Numbered from the stretch's first letter, positions 27,589 through 36,923 are shown. The stretch is DNA of 64,000 nt from Gibbsiella quercinecans (GCF_002291425.1 NZ_CP014136.1:1116001-1180000); one strand, 5' to 3'. A program made the numbers and translations. The notes: generated from the letters alone by a model not told the origin.

Positions 27589-28299
27589 TTAACGGCGGTT
27601 GCCGAAAATCCGCAGCAGCATCAGGAACAGGTTGATAAAGTCGAGATACAGCGTCAGCGCGCCGACAATCGCATATTTGCGGAAATGGTCTTTATCATCC
27701 GCGTTGAGCTGTTCGCCCATCGCTTTCAGTTTCTGGGTGTCGTAGGCCGTCAGGCCAACAAATACCACCACGCCGATGTAAGTGATCGCCCACATCAATG
27801 CGCTGCTCTTCAGCCAGATATTAACCAGCGACGCCAACACAATACCGATCAACGCCATAAACAACAGGCTGCCGAAGCCGCTCAGATCGCGCTTGGTGGT
27901 GTAGCCATACAGGCTCATGGCGCCGAACATCCCGGCGGTGACCACGAAGGTGCTGGCGATGGAAGAATAAGTGTAGGCAATGAAAATGCTGGAAAGCGTC
28001 AGCCCGGTCAACGCCGAATACAGCATAAACAGCGAAGTGGCCATCGCCCCGCTCAGGCGGTTAACCATGCCGGAAATAACGAACACCAGCGCCAGTTGCA
28101 CAATAATCAGCCCGAAGAAGGTGATCTGGCTGGAAAAAATAAAGTTGAGGATTGCAGGCGTGTTGGCCGCATACCATGAGACAAACGCCGTCAGCAACAG
28201 GCCGCAGGTCATCCAGCCATACACCTGCGCCATATAGGCCTGAATGCCGCTGCCAGCACGTTCGACAATTGAACCATTAGAACGTGGATATCGGTCCAT
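27589..28299 (-). CDS. ybhL: BAX inhibitor-1 family membrane protein YbhL
   Basis: 236 residues from the ATG at 28299 (AGGTAA upstream), starting DRYPRSNGSIVERAGSGIQA. Seven hydrophobic helices follow, with LTLSSIFIAYTYSSIASTFV and LTAYDTQKLKAMGEQLN, the conserved BI-1 segments; the aspartates of the last motif are those linked to pH-dependent calcium leak in the family. E. coli YbhL has 234 residues. It is a single gene downstream of the moa operon on the same strand. Confidence 0.93.
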   Translation of the reverse strand: MDRYPRSNGSIVERAGSGIQAYMAQVYGWMTCGLLLTAFVSWYAANTPAILNFIFSSQITFFGLIIVQLALVFVISGMVNRLSGAMATSLFMLYSALTGLTLSSIFIAYTYSSIASTFVVTAGMFGAMSLYGYTTKRDLSGFGSLLFMALIGIVLASLVNIWLKSSALMWAITYIGVVVFVGLTAYDTQKLKAMGEQLNADDKDHFRKYAIVGALTLYLDFINLFLMLLRIFGNRR

Positions 28300-28439
28300 G
28301 ACGGTTACCTTTTGCATGTTGAACAAGATTCGGGATGGCATATGCCATAGCCCTGCCGTTATTAAGAGTACCACAATAACGCACCGCCGGGAGCGCGCAG
28401 CACTATTAATTACGCGCCGTTGAACAATGATTTACCTGC

Positions 28440-28892
28440 TCACCAGCGCTTCGCCGCCAGCGTATCCGCGGCACGCGCCTCCACCCAGCGCTCCCCCTGC
28501 CCGGTGGCTTCACGCTTCCAGAACGGCGCGCGCGTCTTCAGATAATCCATAATAAATTCGGCGGCTTCAAAGGCCTGGCTGCGGTGCGCGCCGGTCACGC
28601 CGACGAACACAATTTCATCGCCGGGAAACAGCTCGCCGATCCGGTGAATCACCGCGACCCGCTGCAACGGCCAGCGTTGGCGGGCCTGTTCAACAATCTC
28701 GGCCAGCGTTTTTTCCGTCATGCCCGGGTAGTGTTCCAGCGTCAGCGCACTGACATCGTCACCCAGGTTATGATTGCGTACCTTACCGGTGAAGGTCACT
28801 ACCGCGCCATCGTCGGCGCACTGCGCCAGCCAGGCATATTCATCACCGACGTTAAACGGCGCATGGCCAACGCGAATACGGGTATTGCTCAT
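28440..28892 (-). CDS. moaE: Molybdopterin synthase catalytic subunit
   Basis: 150 residues, the length of E. coli MoaE. With MoaD it converts cyclic pyranopterin monophosphate to molybdopterin by adding two sulfurs. VVTFTGKVRNHN, LEHYPGMTEKTLAEIVEQA, HRIGELFPGDEIVFVGVTGA and the late MDYLKTRAPFWKREA contain the substrate-binding lysines and arginines of the family. The start at 28892 is two bases downstream of the moaD stop, so translation is probably coupled. It is the last gene of moaABCDE. Confidence 0.96.
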   Translation of the reverse strand: MSNTRIRVGHAPFNVGDEYAWLAQCADDGAVVTFTGKVRNHNLGDDVSALTLEHYPGMTEKTLAEIVEQARQRWPLQRVAVIHRIGELFPGDEIVFVGVTGAHRSQAFEAAEFIMDYLKTRAPFWKREATGQGERWVEARAADTLAAKRW

Positions 28893-28894
28893 GG

Positions 28895-29140
28895 TTATCC
28901 CCCGGTTACCGGTGGAAAGAACGCCACCTCGTCGCCGGCGCACAGCGGGTGTTCCAGCGGAACCAACGCCTGATTGACCGCCGCCAACAGCTTGCCGTTT
29001 TCCAGCGCCAACGCCCAGCGATCGCCACGCGCGCACAGCGCCTGGCGCAACGCCTCCACGGTCGGGAACTCTGCCGCCAGGCGCAGGCTGGGCACGCCGA
29101 CCAATTCACGCACCTGGGCAAAAAACAGAATATCAATCAT
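28895..29140 (-). CDS. moaD: Molybdopterin synthase sulfur-carrier subunit
   Basis: 81-residue ubiquitin-like protein. IDILFFAQVRELVG opens the beta-grasp fold, and the C-terminus is FFPPVTGG; the terminal Gly-Gly is adenylated by MoeB and becomes a thiocarboxylate that supplies sulfur to MoaE. Three bases separate it from moaC and two from moaE. Confidence 0.96.
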   Translation of the reverse strand: MIDILFFAQVRELVGVPSLRLAAEFPTVEALRQALCARGDRWALALENGKLLAAVNQALVPLEHPLCAGDEVAFFPPVTGG

Positions 29141-29143
29141 GCG

Positions 29144-29620
29144 CTATTCCACCCTGAAGTCGCCGGATTTACCGCCGCTTTTCGCCAGCAGGCGCACGGG
29201 GCCGATCACCATGTCCTTTTGCACCGCCTTGCACATGTCGTAAATGGTCAGCGCCGCCACCGAAGCGGCGGTGAGCGCTTCCATTTCCACGCCGGTTTTC
29301 CCGCTTAGGCGGCAGCAGGTTTCGATACGCACGCGGCTATGGGCCGGCTGCGCTTCCAACTGCACTTCGACCTTGCTCAGCATCAGCGGGTGGCACAACG
29401 GGATCAACTCCCAGGTGCGCTTCGCCGCCTGGATGCCGGCGATGCGCGCGGTAGCGAACACATCGCCCTTGTGATGGCGGCCTTCGACGATCATCGCCAA
29501 CGTCTCGGCATGCATGGTGACAAACGCCTCGGCGCGGGCTTCCCGCACAGTGTCCGCCTTGGCGGAGACATCCACCATATGGGCTTCGCCGGCGGCGTTA
29601 ATATGAGTTAATGGGTTCAT
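29144..29620 (-). CDS. moaC: Cyclic pyranopterin monophosphate synthase
   Basis: 158 residues. It completes the conversion of GTP, together with MoaA, to cyclic pyranopterin monophosphate. [20 protein letters not shown] includes the catalytic lysine, [15 protein letters not shown] the conserved histidine, and [22 protein letters not shown] the dimer/hexamer signature. The fold ends [11 protein letters not shown]. It lies four bases downstream of moaB. Confidence 0.96.
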   Translation of the reverse strand: MNPLTHINAAGEAHMVDVSAKADTVREARAEAFVTMHAETLAMIVEGRHHKGDVFATARIAGIQAAKRTWELIPLCHPLMLSKVEVQLEAQPAHSRVRIETCCRLSGKTGVEMEALTAASVAALTIYDMCKAVQKDMVIGPVRLLAKSGGKSGDFRVE

Positions 29621-29624
29621 AAGG

Positions 29625-30137
29625 CTACTTTTTCACATGCGGCTGAAAATTACACGGGCGATGCCGCGCGTCCAGTTGTTCTTCGATAACCCGCTCCCAC
29701 GCGGTGCGGCAGGCGCGGGTGGAACCCGGCACGGCAAAAATCACGGTACGGTTGGCGATGCCGGCCAGCGCGCGCGACTGAATAGTCGCCGTGCCGATCT
29801 CTTCATAAGAGACCATGCGAAACAGCTCGCCGAAACCTTCGATTTCCCGATCGAACAACGGCAACAGCGCCTGCGGGGTATTATCCCGTTCGGTAAACCC
29901 CGTGCCGCCGTTAACCAATACCGCCTGCACGTCATCGCTGGCGATCCAAAGCGAGATCTGCGCGCGGATCTGGTAAACATTGTCTTTGACCAACGCGCGG
30001 GCCACCACCGTGTGGCCGGTTTCTTGCGCTGCCTGCTGCAAGTAGTCGCCGGAGGTATCCTCCGCTTCGCTGCGGCGATCGGACACCGTCATCACGGCGA
30101 TGCGCAACGGAATAAATTCACTGCTGGTATGGCTCAT
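29625..30137 (-). CDS. moaB: Molybdenum cofactor biosynthesis protein B
   Basis: 170 residues from the ATG at 30137, the length of E. coli MoaB; the frame is open 18 codons further upstream, but similarity begins at [20 protein letters not shown]. MoCF fold: [20 protein letters not shown] is the MPT-binding loop, followed by [19 protein letters not shown] and [14 protein letters not shown]. In enterobacteria MoaB is dispensable because MogA carries out the adenylylation. Spacing to moaA is 53 bp, the widest within the operon. Confidence 0.95.
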   Translation of the reverse strand: MSHTSSEFIPLRIAVMTVSDRRSEAEDTSGDYLQQAAQETGHTVVARALVKDNVYQIRAQISLWIASDDVQAVLVNGGTGFTERDNTPQALLPLFDREIEGFGELFRMVSYEEIGTATIQSRALAGIANRTVIFAVPGSTRACRTAWERVIEEQLDARHRPCNFQPHVKK

Positions 30138-30190
30138 AATGTGTCTCGCTCCTGCTGATGTGGTGCCGCGCGTTACCGTTCGCGCCGGCA

Positions 30191-31177
30191 TTAACCGCCG
30201 ATAAACGACAGATTCTGCGTTATGCCGCTGTTGCCCTGGTGCAGGAAGTGGGTCTGCTTTTTGTTCAGCAGCCCGCCCTGAATGCGCAGCTTCAGCTGTT
30301 CCAGTTGGTTATCCGCCGCCAGCAGATCGCGCAGCGGGATCCCCTGCTCGCCAAACAGGCACAGATGCAGGTTGCCAATGGCGGATACCCGCAGGCGGTT
30401 GCAGCTGGCGCAGAAATCCTTCGCATAGGGCATGATTAACCCCACCTCGCCCTGGTAATCCGGGTGGCTGAACACCAGCGCCGGGCCATCGCTGCGCCCG
30501 CGTGGCAAACGGCACCACCCTTCACGTTCCAACTGCCGGCGGATCACATCGCCGGAGACATGGTGTTTGCGAAACAGCTGCCCGCCTTCGCCGGTTTCCA
30601 TCAGTTCAATAAAGCGCAGTTGAATCGGGCGATCCTTAATCCAGCGCAGAAAAGCGCCGAGCTGATGGTGGTTCACGTCGCGCATCAGCACCGCGTTAAC
30701 TTTCACCTTGCGGTAACCGGCGGCAAAAGCGGCATCAATGCCGGCCATCACCTGCTGAAAACGATCCTGGCCGGTAATGGCGTGAAACTGGCGGGCATCC
30801 AGGCTATCAACGCTGACGTTAATCGCCGTTAACCCGGCGTCGCGCCAGCGTTCTACGTCGCGCGCCAAACGGTAACCGTTGGTGGTCACGGCAAGCTGGC
30901 GAACCATCGGGTTTTCGCGCACGGCGGCAATAATGTCGGTAAAGTCGCGCCGCAGCGATGGTTCGCCACCGGTCAGGCGCACTTTCTCCGTCCCCAGTTG
31001 GGCAAACGCGCGGCTAACCCGCCGGATCTCATCCAGTGAAAGAAAGGTTTTCGGACTGCCGTTCGGCTGATAGCCGCCCGGTAAACAGTAGGTGCAACGA
31101 AAATTGCACACGTCGGTGATCGACAGGCGCAAATAGTAAAACTTGCGCGCAAAAGCATCAGTGAGTTGCGGCACCAT
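30191..31177 (-). CDS. moaA: GTP 3',8-cyclase (radical SAM)
   Basis: 328 residues from the ATG at 31177 (AAAGGTG upstream). It starts the molybdenum cofactor pathway by radical rearrangement of GTP. The SAM-binding cluster is C24-x3-C28-x2-C31 in [15 protein letters not shown]; the second cluster lies in [21 protein letters not shown]. The C-terminus ends in Gly-Gly (LSFIGG), needed for activity. [15 protein letters not shown] and [20 protein letters not shown] are the family segments. The upstream leader carries a probable Moco riboswitch, so the operon should be repressed when cofactor is plentiful. Confidence 0.96.
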   Translation of the reverse strand: MVPQLTDAFARKFYYLRLSITDVCNFRCTYCLPGGYQPNGSPKTFLSLDEIRRVSRAFAQLGTEKVRLTGGEPSLRRDFTDIIAAVRENPMVRQLAVTTNGYRLARDVERWRDAGLTAINVSVDSLDARQFHAITGQDRFQQVMAGIDAAFAAGYRKVKVNAVLMRDVNHHQLGAFLRWIKDRPIQLRFIELMETGEGGQLFRKHHVSGDVIRRQLEREGWCRLPRGRSDGPALVFSHPDYQGEVGLIMPYAKDFCASCNRLRVSAIGNLHLCLFGEQGIPLRDLLAADNQLEQLKLRIQGGLLNKKQTHFLHQGNSGITQNLSFIGG

Positions 31178-31181
31178 AACA

Positions 31182-31310
31182 CCTTTCCAAATACGGGAGA
31201 TGCCGGCGTTTCCACTGGCACCCTGGTGGCAGGCTTCGCCACGGCCCAAACGCCATATTGTTCGATGGGAACAACACAGGCCCAAGGGCTAGGAGTTTTG
31301 ATTTCAACCC
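31182..31310 (-). promoter_or_regulatory. Probable Moco RNA motif (molybdenum cofactor riboswitch) of moaA
   Basis: The moaA leader is highly foldable on the minus strand: GGCGTTT (complement of 31248-31254) pairs with AAACGCC (complement of 31205-31211), enclosing a GTGGC/GCCAC hairpin (31226-31242). The last part reads GGCATCTCCCGTATTTGG and then AAAGGTG, the ribosome site. Moco RNA motifs are known upstream of moaA in enterobacteria, and position and structure fit. The call rests on location and these stems, not on a covariance model. Confidence 0.65.
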
Positions 31311-31566
31311 GGCGAACAGCCGTTGCCGGGATAAAACCGCGGTTTTCGGCAGAATTCTAGCGCCAATTCCCGGTGATAGCCAACGGGCAATTTCGTTATA
31401 TAATAATGTAGATAGCGTTTTCACCCCCGTGGCTAACACATTAATCACGAAAAATACCCATTTCACAGAGGGATTGGCTAAAGTCACGCAAACGGCACGC
31501 GGTTTCGCGTTTTTTCATCGGATCGGTTAATTTAAGCAGGCAGTCAGCCCCTCTTTAAGGAAATTT
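31311..31566. other. Promoter region shared by moaA and ybhK
   Basis: About 250 bp without a supportable gene. The moaA promoter must lie in the left half, and an AT-rich stretch (TTATATAATAATG near 31396) may serve ybhK. AAGG lies ahead of the ybhK ATG. Confidence 0.45.
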
Positions 31567-32484
31567 ATGCGTAATCGAACCCTGGCCGATCTGGATCGGG
31601 TGGTAGCACTGGGCGGTGGCCATGGCCTTGGCCGCGTGATGTCTTCGCTCTCATCGCTCGGCTCCCGCCTGACCGGTATCGTCACCACCACCGACAACGG
31701 CGGCTCCACCGGCCGTATTCGCCGTTCAGAGGGCGGGATCGCCTGGGGGGATTTGCGCAATTGCCTCAACCAGCTGATTACCGATCCTAGCGTAGCATCG
31801 GCCATGTTCGAATACCGTTTTAGTGGTAGTGGTGAACTGGCTGGGCATAATCTGGGCAATTTGATGCTCAAAGCGCTGGAGAATCTCAGCGTGCGCCCGC
31901 TGGAAGCCATCAACCTGATCCGCAGCCTGCTGAAAGTGGACGCGCTGCTGATCCCGATGTCAGAGCAGCCGGTGGATCTGGTGGCCTACGATCGTGAAGG
32001 CAACCAGGTTTACGGCGAGGTCAATATCGATCGGCTAACCCACATGCCGCAGGCGCTGCTGCTTTCCGCCCCGGTGCACGCCACGCGCGAAGCGCTCGAC
32101 GCCATAGCACAGGCCGATGTGATCCTGATTGGCCCGGGCAGCTTCCTCACCAGCCTGATGCCGCCGCTGCTGCTGGCGGATCTGGCCCAAGCGCTGCGGC
32201 GCAGCAGTGCCAATGTGATTTATATCAACAATCTGGGGCGCGAGCTTAGCGTGGCCGCGGCGTCGCTGTCATTGAAGGACAAACTGAATATGATGGAAGA
32301 ACATATTGGCCGCAGGATGATCGATGCGGTGATCGCTTGCCCCGCGGCCGATACCCACCAGGTGCAGGATCGCGTGGTGATCCAGCAAGCGCTGGAAGCC
32401 AGCGATATCCCTTACCGCCACGATCGCCAACTGCTGCGCCAGGCGTTGGATCGCGCCCTCTCCGAGCTGGCCACCCGCCGTTGA
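31567..32484 (+). CDS. ybhK: YvcK/CofD-like gluconeogenesis factor YbhK
   Basis: 305 residues. [20 protein letters not shown] and [20 protein letters not shown] form the nucleotide-binding start of the CofD/YvcK family; [43 protein letters not shown] and [10 protein letters not shown] follow in order. B. subtilis YvcK binds UDP-GlcNAc and is needed for growth on gluconeogenic carbon; the role of enterobacterial YbhK is less defined. It lies beside moaA, as in E. coli, and is convergent with the VF530 gene. Confidence 0.93.
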   Translation: MRNRTLADLDRVVALGGGHGLGRVMSSLSSLGSRLTGIVTTTDNGGSTGRIRRSEGGIAWGDLRNCLNQLITDPSVASAMFEYRFSGSGELAGHNLGNLMLKALENLSVRPLEAINLIRSLLKVDALLIPMSEQPVDLVAYDREGNQVYGEVNIDRLTHMPQALLLSAPVHATREALDAIAQADVILIGPGSFLTSLMPPLLLADLAQALRRSSANVIYINNLGRELSVAAASLSLKDKLNMMEEHIGRRMIDAVIACPAADTHQVQDRVVIQQALEASDIPYRHDRQLLRQALDRALSELATRR

Positions 32485-32502
32485 TCGCGCAAGAAAGGCC
32501 GT

Positions 32503-32748
32503 CTAATCGCGGCCGCGTAGCCACGGGTTATCGCTGACGGTGCGAATATACAACTCTTCGACCTGCTTACGCGCCCACGGCGTGCGGCGCAAAAACTTCA
32601 AACTAGATTTAATGCTCGGATCGCTGCGAAAACAGTTGATGCGAATACGCTCCGCCAGCCCCGGCCAGCCATACTGGGCCACCAGTGCGTTCAGCAACTG
32701 CTCCAGAGTGATGCCATGCAGCGGATCTTTTGAGGGGAAGGTGGTCAT
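32503..32748 (-). CDS. VF530 family (DUF2132) protein
   Basis: 81 residues from the ATG at 32748. [40 protein letters not shown] and [13 protein letters not shown] are the signature of the small VF530 family, named after a Vibrio fischeri protein of known structure and proposed to bind DNA; function is unproven. The frame is open ten codons further upstream, but the family begins near this ATG. It sits between ybhK and uvrB. Confidence 0.85.
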   Translation of the reverse strand: MTTFPSKDPLHGITLEQLLNALVAQYGWPGLAERIRINCFRSDPSIKSSLKFLRRTPWARKQVEELYIRTVSDNPWLRGRD

Positions 32749-32829
32749 ATCGGCAGCTCGTTTTTCAATTGGCCGCACACCATAATCAGCTTTGGCGGGT
32801 GCGGCAAGGACTTTTGTTTCCCCGGCATT

Positions 32830-32853
32830 AGCGGGGCCAAGTACGGCCCCGCT
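32830..32853 (-). terminator. Hairpin downstream of uvrB
   Basis: AGCGGGGCC and GGCCCCGCT form a 9-bp GC-rich stem with a 6-nt loop, 11 nt beyond the uvrB stop codon. The minus strand lacks a T-tract after it, so it may mainly stabilise the mRNA end. Confidence 0.5.
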
Positions 32854-32863
32854 GCACTATGCA

Positions 32864-34876
32864 TCAGGAAATGGCGATAAACTGCTCGCGCAACTGCTGG
32901 ATTTCATCGCGCAGTGCCGCTGCCTGCTCAAACTCCAGGTTCTGTGCATGGGTATACATTTGCGCTTCCAGTTCGCGGATTTTCTTCTCGAGCGCTTTTG
33001 GCGACAGCAGCTGATTCTGCGGCTGGCTTGCCACTTTGCCTTTGCCCTTCGCCAGGTTTTTACCGTTGACCGACTGGCCAATTTGCAGAATATCGCCGAT
33101 CTTTTTATTCAGGCCTTTCGGCGTGATGCCTCGCTCGGCGTTGTATGCCTGCTGTTTGGCGCGGCGGCGCTCGGTTTCACCGATCGCCCTGGCCATGGAA
33201 TCAGTAATTTTATCGCCGTAAAGGATCGCCTTGCCGTTCAGGTTACGCGCCGCACGGCCGATGGTCTGGATCAGTGAGCGTTCGGAACGCAGGAAGCCTT
33301 CTTTATCGGCGTCCAGAATCGCCACCAGCGAAACCTCCGGCATATCCAACCCCTCACGCAACAGGTTAATGCCCACCAACACATCGAATTCCCCCAGGCG
33401 CAGATCGCGGATGATCTCAACGCGCTCCACGGTATCGATATCCGAGTGCAGGTAGCGCACGCGCTCACCGTGTTCTTCCAGATATTCCGTCAGATCTTCC
33501 GCCATCCGTTTGGTCAGCGTGGTCACCAACACACGTTCGTTGATCGCCGCCCGCTTGCGGATTTCAGACAGCAGATCGTCCACCTGCGTGGTGACCGGCC
33601 GCACTTCGATTTCCGGATCCAGCAGGCCGGTCGGCCTGACCACCTGCTCGATAATTTCACCACCGGATTTCTCCAGCTCATATTTGCCCGGCGTGGCGGA
33701 AACATAGATCGTCTGCGGCGCCAGCGCTTCAAACTCTTCAAAACGCATCGGGCGGTTGTCCAACGCGGAAGGCAGGCGGAAGCCATATTCCACCAGCGTT
33801 TCCTTGCGTGAACGGTCGCCCTTGTACATACCGCCGATCTGCGGGATCGTCACGTGAGATTCGTCCACCACCAGCAAGCCATCCGCCGGCAGGTAATCGA
33901 ACAGCGTGGGCGGCGGCTCGCCCGGCCCGCGCCCGGAAAGGTAACGCGAGTAGTTTTCAATGCCGGAGCAATAGCCCAGTTCGTTCATCATCTCCAGATC
34001 AAACTGGGTGCGCTGCGTCAGGCGCTGTTCTTCCAGCAGCTTGTTATTGGCCAGCAGCACTTTGCGCCGCTCGGCCAGCTCCAGCTTGATCTCTTCCATG
34101 GCCTGCAAAATACGTTCACGCGGCGTGACGTAGTGCGATTTGGGATAAATGGTAAACCGTGGCACCACCTGCTGGATCTGGCCGGTGAGCGGATCAAACA
34201 GCGACAGCCGCTCCACTTCCTCGTCGAACAGTTCCACGCGCAGCGCCAGCTCATCGGATTCCGCCGGGAAGATATCAATTACTTCGCCGCGCACGCGGAA
34301 GGTGGCGCGCTGAAAGGCCTGATCGTTGCGGGTATACTGCAGCTCCGCCAGCCGGCGCAGGATTGAACGCTGATCGATAATCATCCCGTTGGTCAGGTGC
34401 AGCATCATCTTCAGGTACAGATCCGGATCGCCCAAACCGTAGATGGCGGACACCGAGGCCACCACCACCACATCGCGCCGCTCCAGCAGCGCCTTGGTGG
34501 CCGACAGACGCATCTGCTCGATGTGTTCGTTCACCGAGGCGTCTTTTTCGATAAAGGTATCGGAGCTCGGCACATAGGCTTCCGGCTGGTAGTAATCGTA
34601 GTAAGAGACAAAATACTCCACCGCGTTCTCCGGGAAGAACTCTTTCATCTCGCCATACAGCTGCGCCGCCAGCGTTTTATTCGGCGCCAGCACCATGGTT
34701 GGCCGATTCAGATCGGCAATCACATTAGCGATCGTGAAGGTTTTACCCGAACCGGTTACCCCCAGCAACGTCTGATGCGCCAGGCCGTCTTCCAGCCCTT
34801 CTTCCAGTTTGCGGATGGCCTCCGGCTGATCGCCGGCCGGTTTGAACTCAGAATGCAGTTTGAACAGTTTACTCAT
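32864..34876 (-). CDS. uvrB: Excinuclease ABC subunit B
   Basis: 670-residue damage-verification helicase of nucleotide excision repair, loaded by UvrA and partner of UvrC. Walker A GVTGSGKT is at 39-46 as in E. coli. [20 protein letters not shown] is the beta-hairpin that clamps DNA. Helicase motifs [48 protein letters not shown] and [10 protein letters not shown] follow, and the C-terminal UVR coiled coil ([20 protein letters not shown]) binds UvrC. A LexA box lies about 110 nt upstream, so it belongs to the SOS regulon. Confidence 0.97.
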   Translation of the reverse strand: MSKLFKLHSEFKPAGDQPEAIRKLEEGLEDGLAHQTLLGVTGSGKTFTIANVIADLNRPTMVLAPNKTLAAQLYGEMKEFFPENAVEYFVSYYDYYQPEAYVPSSDTFIEKDASVNEHIEQMRLSATKALLERRDVVVVASVSAIYGLGDPDLYLKMMLHLTNGMIIDQRSILRRLAELQYTRNDQAFQRATFRVRGEVIDIFPAESDELALRVELFDEEVERLSLFDPLTGQIQQVVPRFTIYPKSHYVTPRERILQAMEEIKLELAERRKVLLANNKLLEEQRLTQRTQFDLEMMNELGYCSGIENYSRYLSGRGPGEPPPTLFDYLPADGLLVVDESHVTIPQIGGMYKGDRSRKETLVEYGFRLPSALDNRPMRFEEFEALAPQTIYVSATPGKYELEKSGGEIIEQVVRPTGLLDPEIEVRPVTTQVDDLLSEIRKRAAINERVLVTTLTKRMAEDLTEYLEEHGERVRYLHSDIDTVERVEIIRDLRLGEFDVLVGINLLREGLDMPEVSLVAILDADKEGFLRSERSLIQTIGRAARNLNGKAILYGDKITDSMARAIGETERRRAKQQAYNAERGITPKGLNKKIGDILQIGQSVNGKNLAKGKGKVASQPQNQLLSPKALEKKIRELEAQMYTHAQNLEFEQAAALRDEIQQLREQFIAIS

Positions 34877-34912
34877 CAGACTAGGCTACCCCGTGAGAAA
34901 TGCGCGCTCAGG

Positions 34913-34938
34913 CGCCCCGTGAATCGCTTCACGGGGCG
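34913..34938 (-). promoter_or_regulatory. Hairpin in the uvrB 5' leader
   Basis: CGCCCCGTGAA and TTCACGGGGCG form an 11-bp perfect stem with a TCGC loop between the LexA box and the uvrB ATG. No T-tract follows, so it is not a plain terminator. Confidence 0.6.
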
Positions 34939-34986
34939 GCCCTTAAGTATGGAAAGCCCCGGCGAATTGCGCCAGTGCCATTATGA

Positions 34987-35006
34987 TACTGGATATAAAA
35001 CCAGCT
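34987..35006. promoter_or_regulatory. LexA box of uvrB
   Basis: TACTGGATATAAAACCAGCT has the invariant CTG-N10-CAG (CTG at 34989-34991, CAG at 35002-35004) with an AT-rich centre, about 110 nt before the uvrB start, the same arrangement as in E. coli uvrB. Confidence 0.85.
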
Positions 35007-35410
35007 TCAAGCAGATTTACCCGCCGTGGCGTTGGCGATGGGAAAACCGCAGCCTGCCGCCATTTAGCCCGGCACCAGAGCCCAGCGGCACACCAGGCAA
35101 CCGCGATGCCCACGGCACAACTGCCCCAAGATCGGCCAGCCATGCACCGTTGCCCGGCTTTACGCGCACGCCGGCGATGACAATACGGTGACATTTTTAT
35201 TGTCAATCACAGATTTATCCCCAAAACCCGCTCCGCGTTAACTTATCAGTAACACAACGGTAAAAATCCAGGCAAACGCATTGGCTTCATCAGGCATCGC
35301 TTGATTTTAGTTAATTATTTGATAAATATATAATTTAATAAAAAGATGAGAATACGGGCAACGCGAACACAACCCGCGCCGGCTCTCGCTTTAAGGCGTT
35401 TTTCTAAATC

Positions 35411-35445
35411 TAATACACAAGGTTATCCACAGGAATAGTGGATAA
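35411..35445. other. DnaA-box cluster, probable DARS1 core
   Basis: TAATACACA (35411-35419, one mismatch to TTATNCACA), the perfect DnaA box TTATCCACA (35423-35431) and an opposed box AGTGGATAA (35437-35445, reverse TTATCCACT) lie within 35 bp. In E. coli the DnaA-reactivating sequence DARS1, which promotes ADP-to-ATP exchange on DnaA through such a three-box core, is in the uvrB-bioD gap. The same gap, here widened by an extra gene, holds this cluster. Confidence 0.7.
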
Positions 35446-35672
35446 CTCTTACCACCCCGCCAACCACGGGAGCTTCAGAAAGAACGCCTTTCGCTAGTCA
35501 AAACGGCTTAAAGGGTCTTTTTAGTTATTTTTTTCATAAAAAAATCGCTGTGTTTATGCCGATTAATGCTAATAAACCGGCCCGGCCGAAATTCATTTTC
35601 CATTTTCAACCGCCGCAAGGGGGGTTTACCTGCCCGATGGGTGAAATCCTGTGCACCATAACCAATCCCGGC

Positions 35673-35689
35673 AGCACCGCAAAAGTGCA
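35673..35689. promoter_or_regulatory. Candidate NtrC binding site
   Basis: AGCACCGCAAAAGTGCA fits GCAC-N7-GTGC, the dyad of enterobacterial NtrC sites such as those at glnA. It lies about 130 bp upstream of the sigma-54-type promoter, a normal enhancer distance. A weaker half site, TGCACC, is at 35652. Confidence 0.5.
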
Positions 35690-35805
35690 CACCCGGCGCT
35701 TACCGCCCAGACTTTGCCTGCGCCGCCTTGCCGCCAACCCGCCTCGCCCCTGCCGCCAGGTTAACACCACGCTAACAAGACGCTTTTTTATCGCCGCGAT
35801 AAAGT

Positions 35806-35821
35806 TGGCCTGCTAATTGCA
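35806..35821 (+). promoter_or_regulatory. Candidate sigma-54 promoter
   Basis: TGGCCTGCTAATTGCA matches the 16-base -24/-12 consensus TGGCACGNNNNTTGCW except at positions 5 and 6; the essential GG and GC have the correct spacing. The first gene downstream is the UrtE-like ATPase at 36208, about 375 nt beyond the expected start point. Confidence 0.5.
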
Positions 35822-36207
35822 AAACCCCGTTAAGGATGGACAGCGCGGATAGAGAGTGAACCCCGCCTGTACGATAGAATCCTCTGCTTGAGTTGGCCTG
35901 TTACCGGTAAAACAAATCACCGCTAACGCAGTCATAAAAGCGAAACATAACGGGAATCCGGCTTTTAATGGCCATTTTTTCCTGAATATTAAATTTTAGC
36001 GGCCTTTCTGCGCTAACCACCCACGGTAGCCGGAACGGCATTTTATTCTGGCCGTTAATACACTTGGGAAAGAAACCGCTAACGCGGCGAGTACAGTTAA
36101 GGAGTGTGGATACACTCAGGACGTTGACGTTTGATTGCCATACCGGCGTTACGCCAGCGCCATTGAGGCGCACATCCACAAGTGCCAGGCCTTTGAGGAG
36201 AATGCCG

Positions 36208-36918
36208 ATGTTAAGTTTAAGGTCGTTAAATCAGTATTACGGACAAAATCATACGCTGTGGGATATCAACCTGGAGCTGCCGCGCGGCCAATGCACCACC
36301 CTGCTTGGCCGCAACGGCGTGGGCAAAACCACACTGGTCAACTGCATCATGGGCCACTTGCCGGTGGTCAGCGGCAGTATGACCTGGCAGCCTACGGATG
36401 CGCCGCCGCAAAACCTGCTGCAACAGCCGGTGGAAACCCGCGCGGCGCTGGGTATCAGCTATGTACCGCAAGGGCGACAAATTTTTTCCCAGTTTAGCGT
36501 GGAAGAAAACCTGCAGGTGGCGCTGATGGCGGGGCGCGATAAACCGCATCGTATCCCGCCGTTGGTCTATGATCTGTTCCCCAATCTGTACGATATGCGC
36601 TCCCGCCGCGCCGGCGATTTGTGCGACGGCGAACAGCAACTGTTGGCGATTGGCCGCGCGCTGGTGCTGGAGCCGGAACTGATGATTCTGGATGAGCCGA
36701 CGGCCGGCATTCAGCCGTCCATCGCGGCGGATATCACTAATGTGATCCGTAAAATCAACCGCGAGCTGGGGATGACCATCCTGCTGGTGGAACATTCATT
36801 GCCGTTCGTACGCCGCGTGGCAGATCGCTTCTGCCTGATGGATAAAGGCCGCAACGTGGCTAATGGCACGCTGGAACAGTTGGATGAGGAATTGATTAAT
36901 GCCTATCTGGCAGTGTAA
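36208..36918 (+). CDS. Orphan ABC ATPase resembling urea transporter subunit UrtE
   Basis: 236 residues from the ATG at 36208, which has AGGAG seven bases upstream (a second ATG at 36202 is too close to it). LNQYYGQNHTLWDINLELPR, Walker A GRNGVGKTT (34-42), Q-loop Gln88 in SYVPQGRQIF, Walker B LMILDEP (158-164) and H-loop His196 follow the LivF/UrtE pattern, closest to UrtE. The ABC signature reads LCDGE (138-142) instead of LSGGE, losing the serine and a glycine that contact ATP. No urtABCD genes are nearby. Either it is decaying, or it works with a permease encoded elsewhere. Confidence 0.75.
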   Translation: MLSLRSLNQYYGQNHTLWDINLELPRGQCTTLLGRNGVGKTTLVNCIMGHLPVVSGSMTWQPTDAPPQNLLQQPVETRAALGISYVPQGRQIFSQFSVEENLQVALMAGRDKPHRIPPLVYDLFPNLYDMRSRRAGDLCDGEQQLLAIGRALVLEPELMILDEPTAGIQPSIAADITNVIRKINRELGMTILLVEHSLPFVRRVADRFCLMDKGRNVANGTLEQLDEELINAYLAV

Positions 36919-36923
36919 ACAAA

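Larger units (their letters stand above)
34877..36207. other. Long non-coding region between uvrB and the UrtE-like gene
   Basis: 1.3 kb without a convincing gene. From left to right it holds a hairpin in the uvrB leader (34913-34938), the LexA box (34987-35006), an AT-rich stretch (about 35290-35345), a cluster of DnaA boxes (35411-35445), an NtrC-type site (35673-35689) and a sigma-54-type promoter (35806-35821). Short open frames here have no family features or ribosome sites. Confidence 0.65.

Noticed and set aside
35508-35816. Short frames in the uvrB-UrtE gap as possible genes
   Set aside because: They have no ribosome sites, odd composition and overlap the NtrC and sigma-54 candidates.
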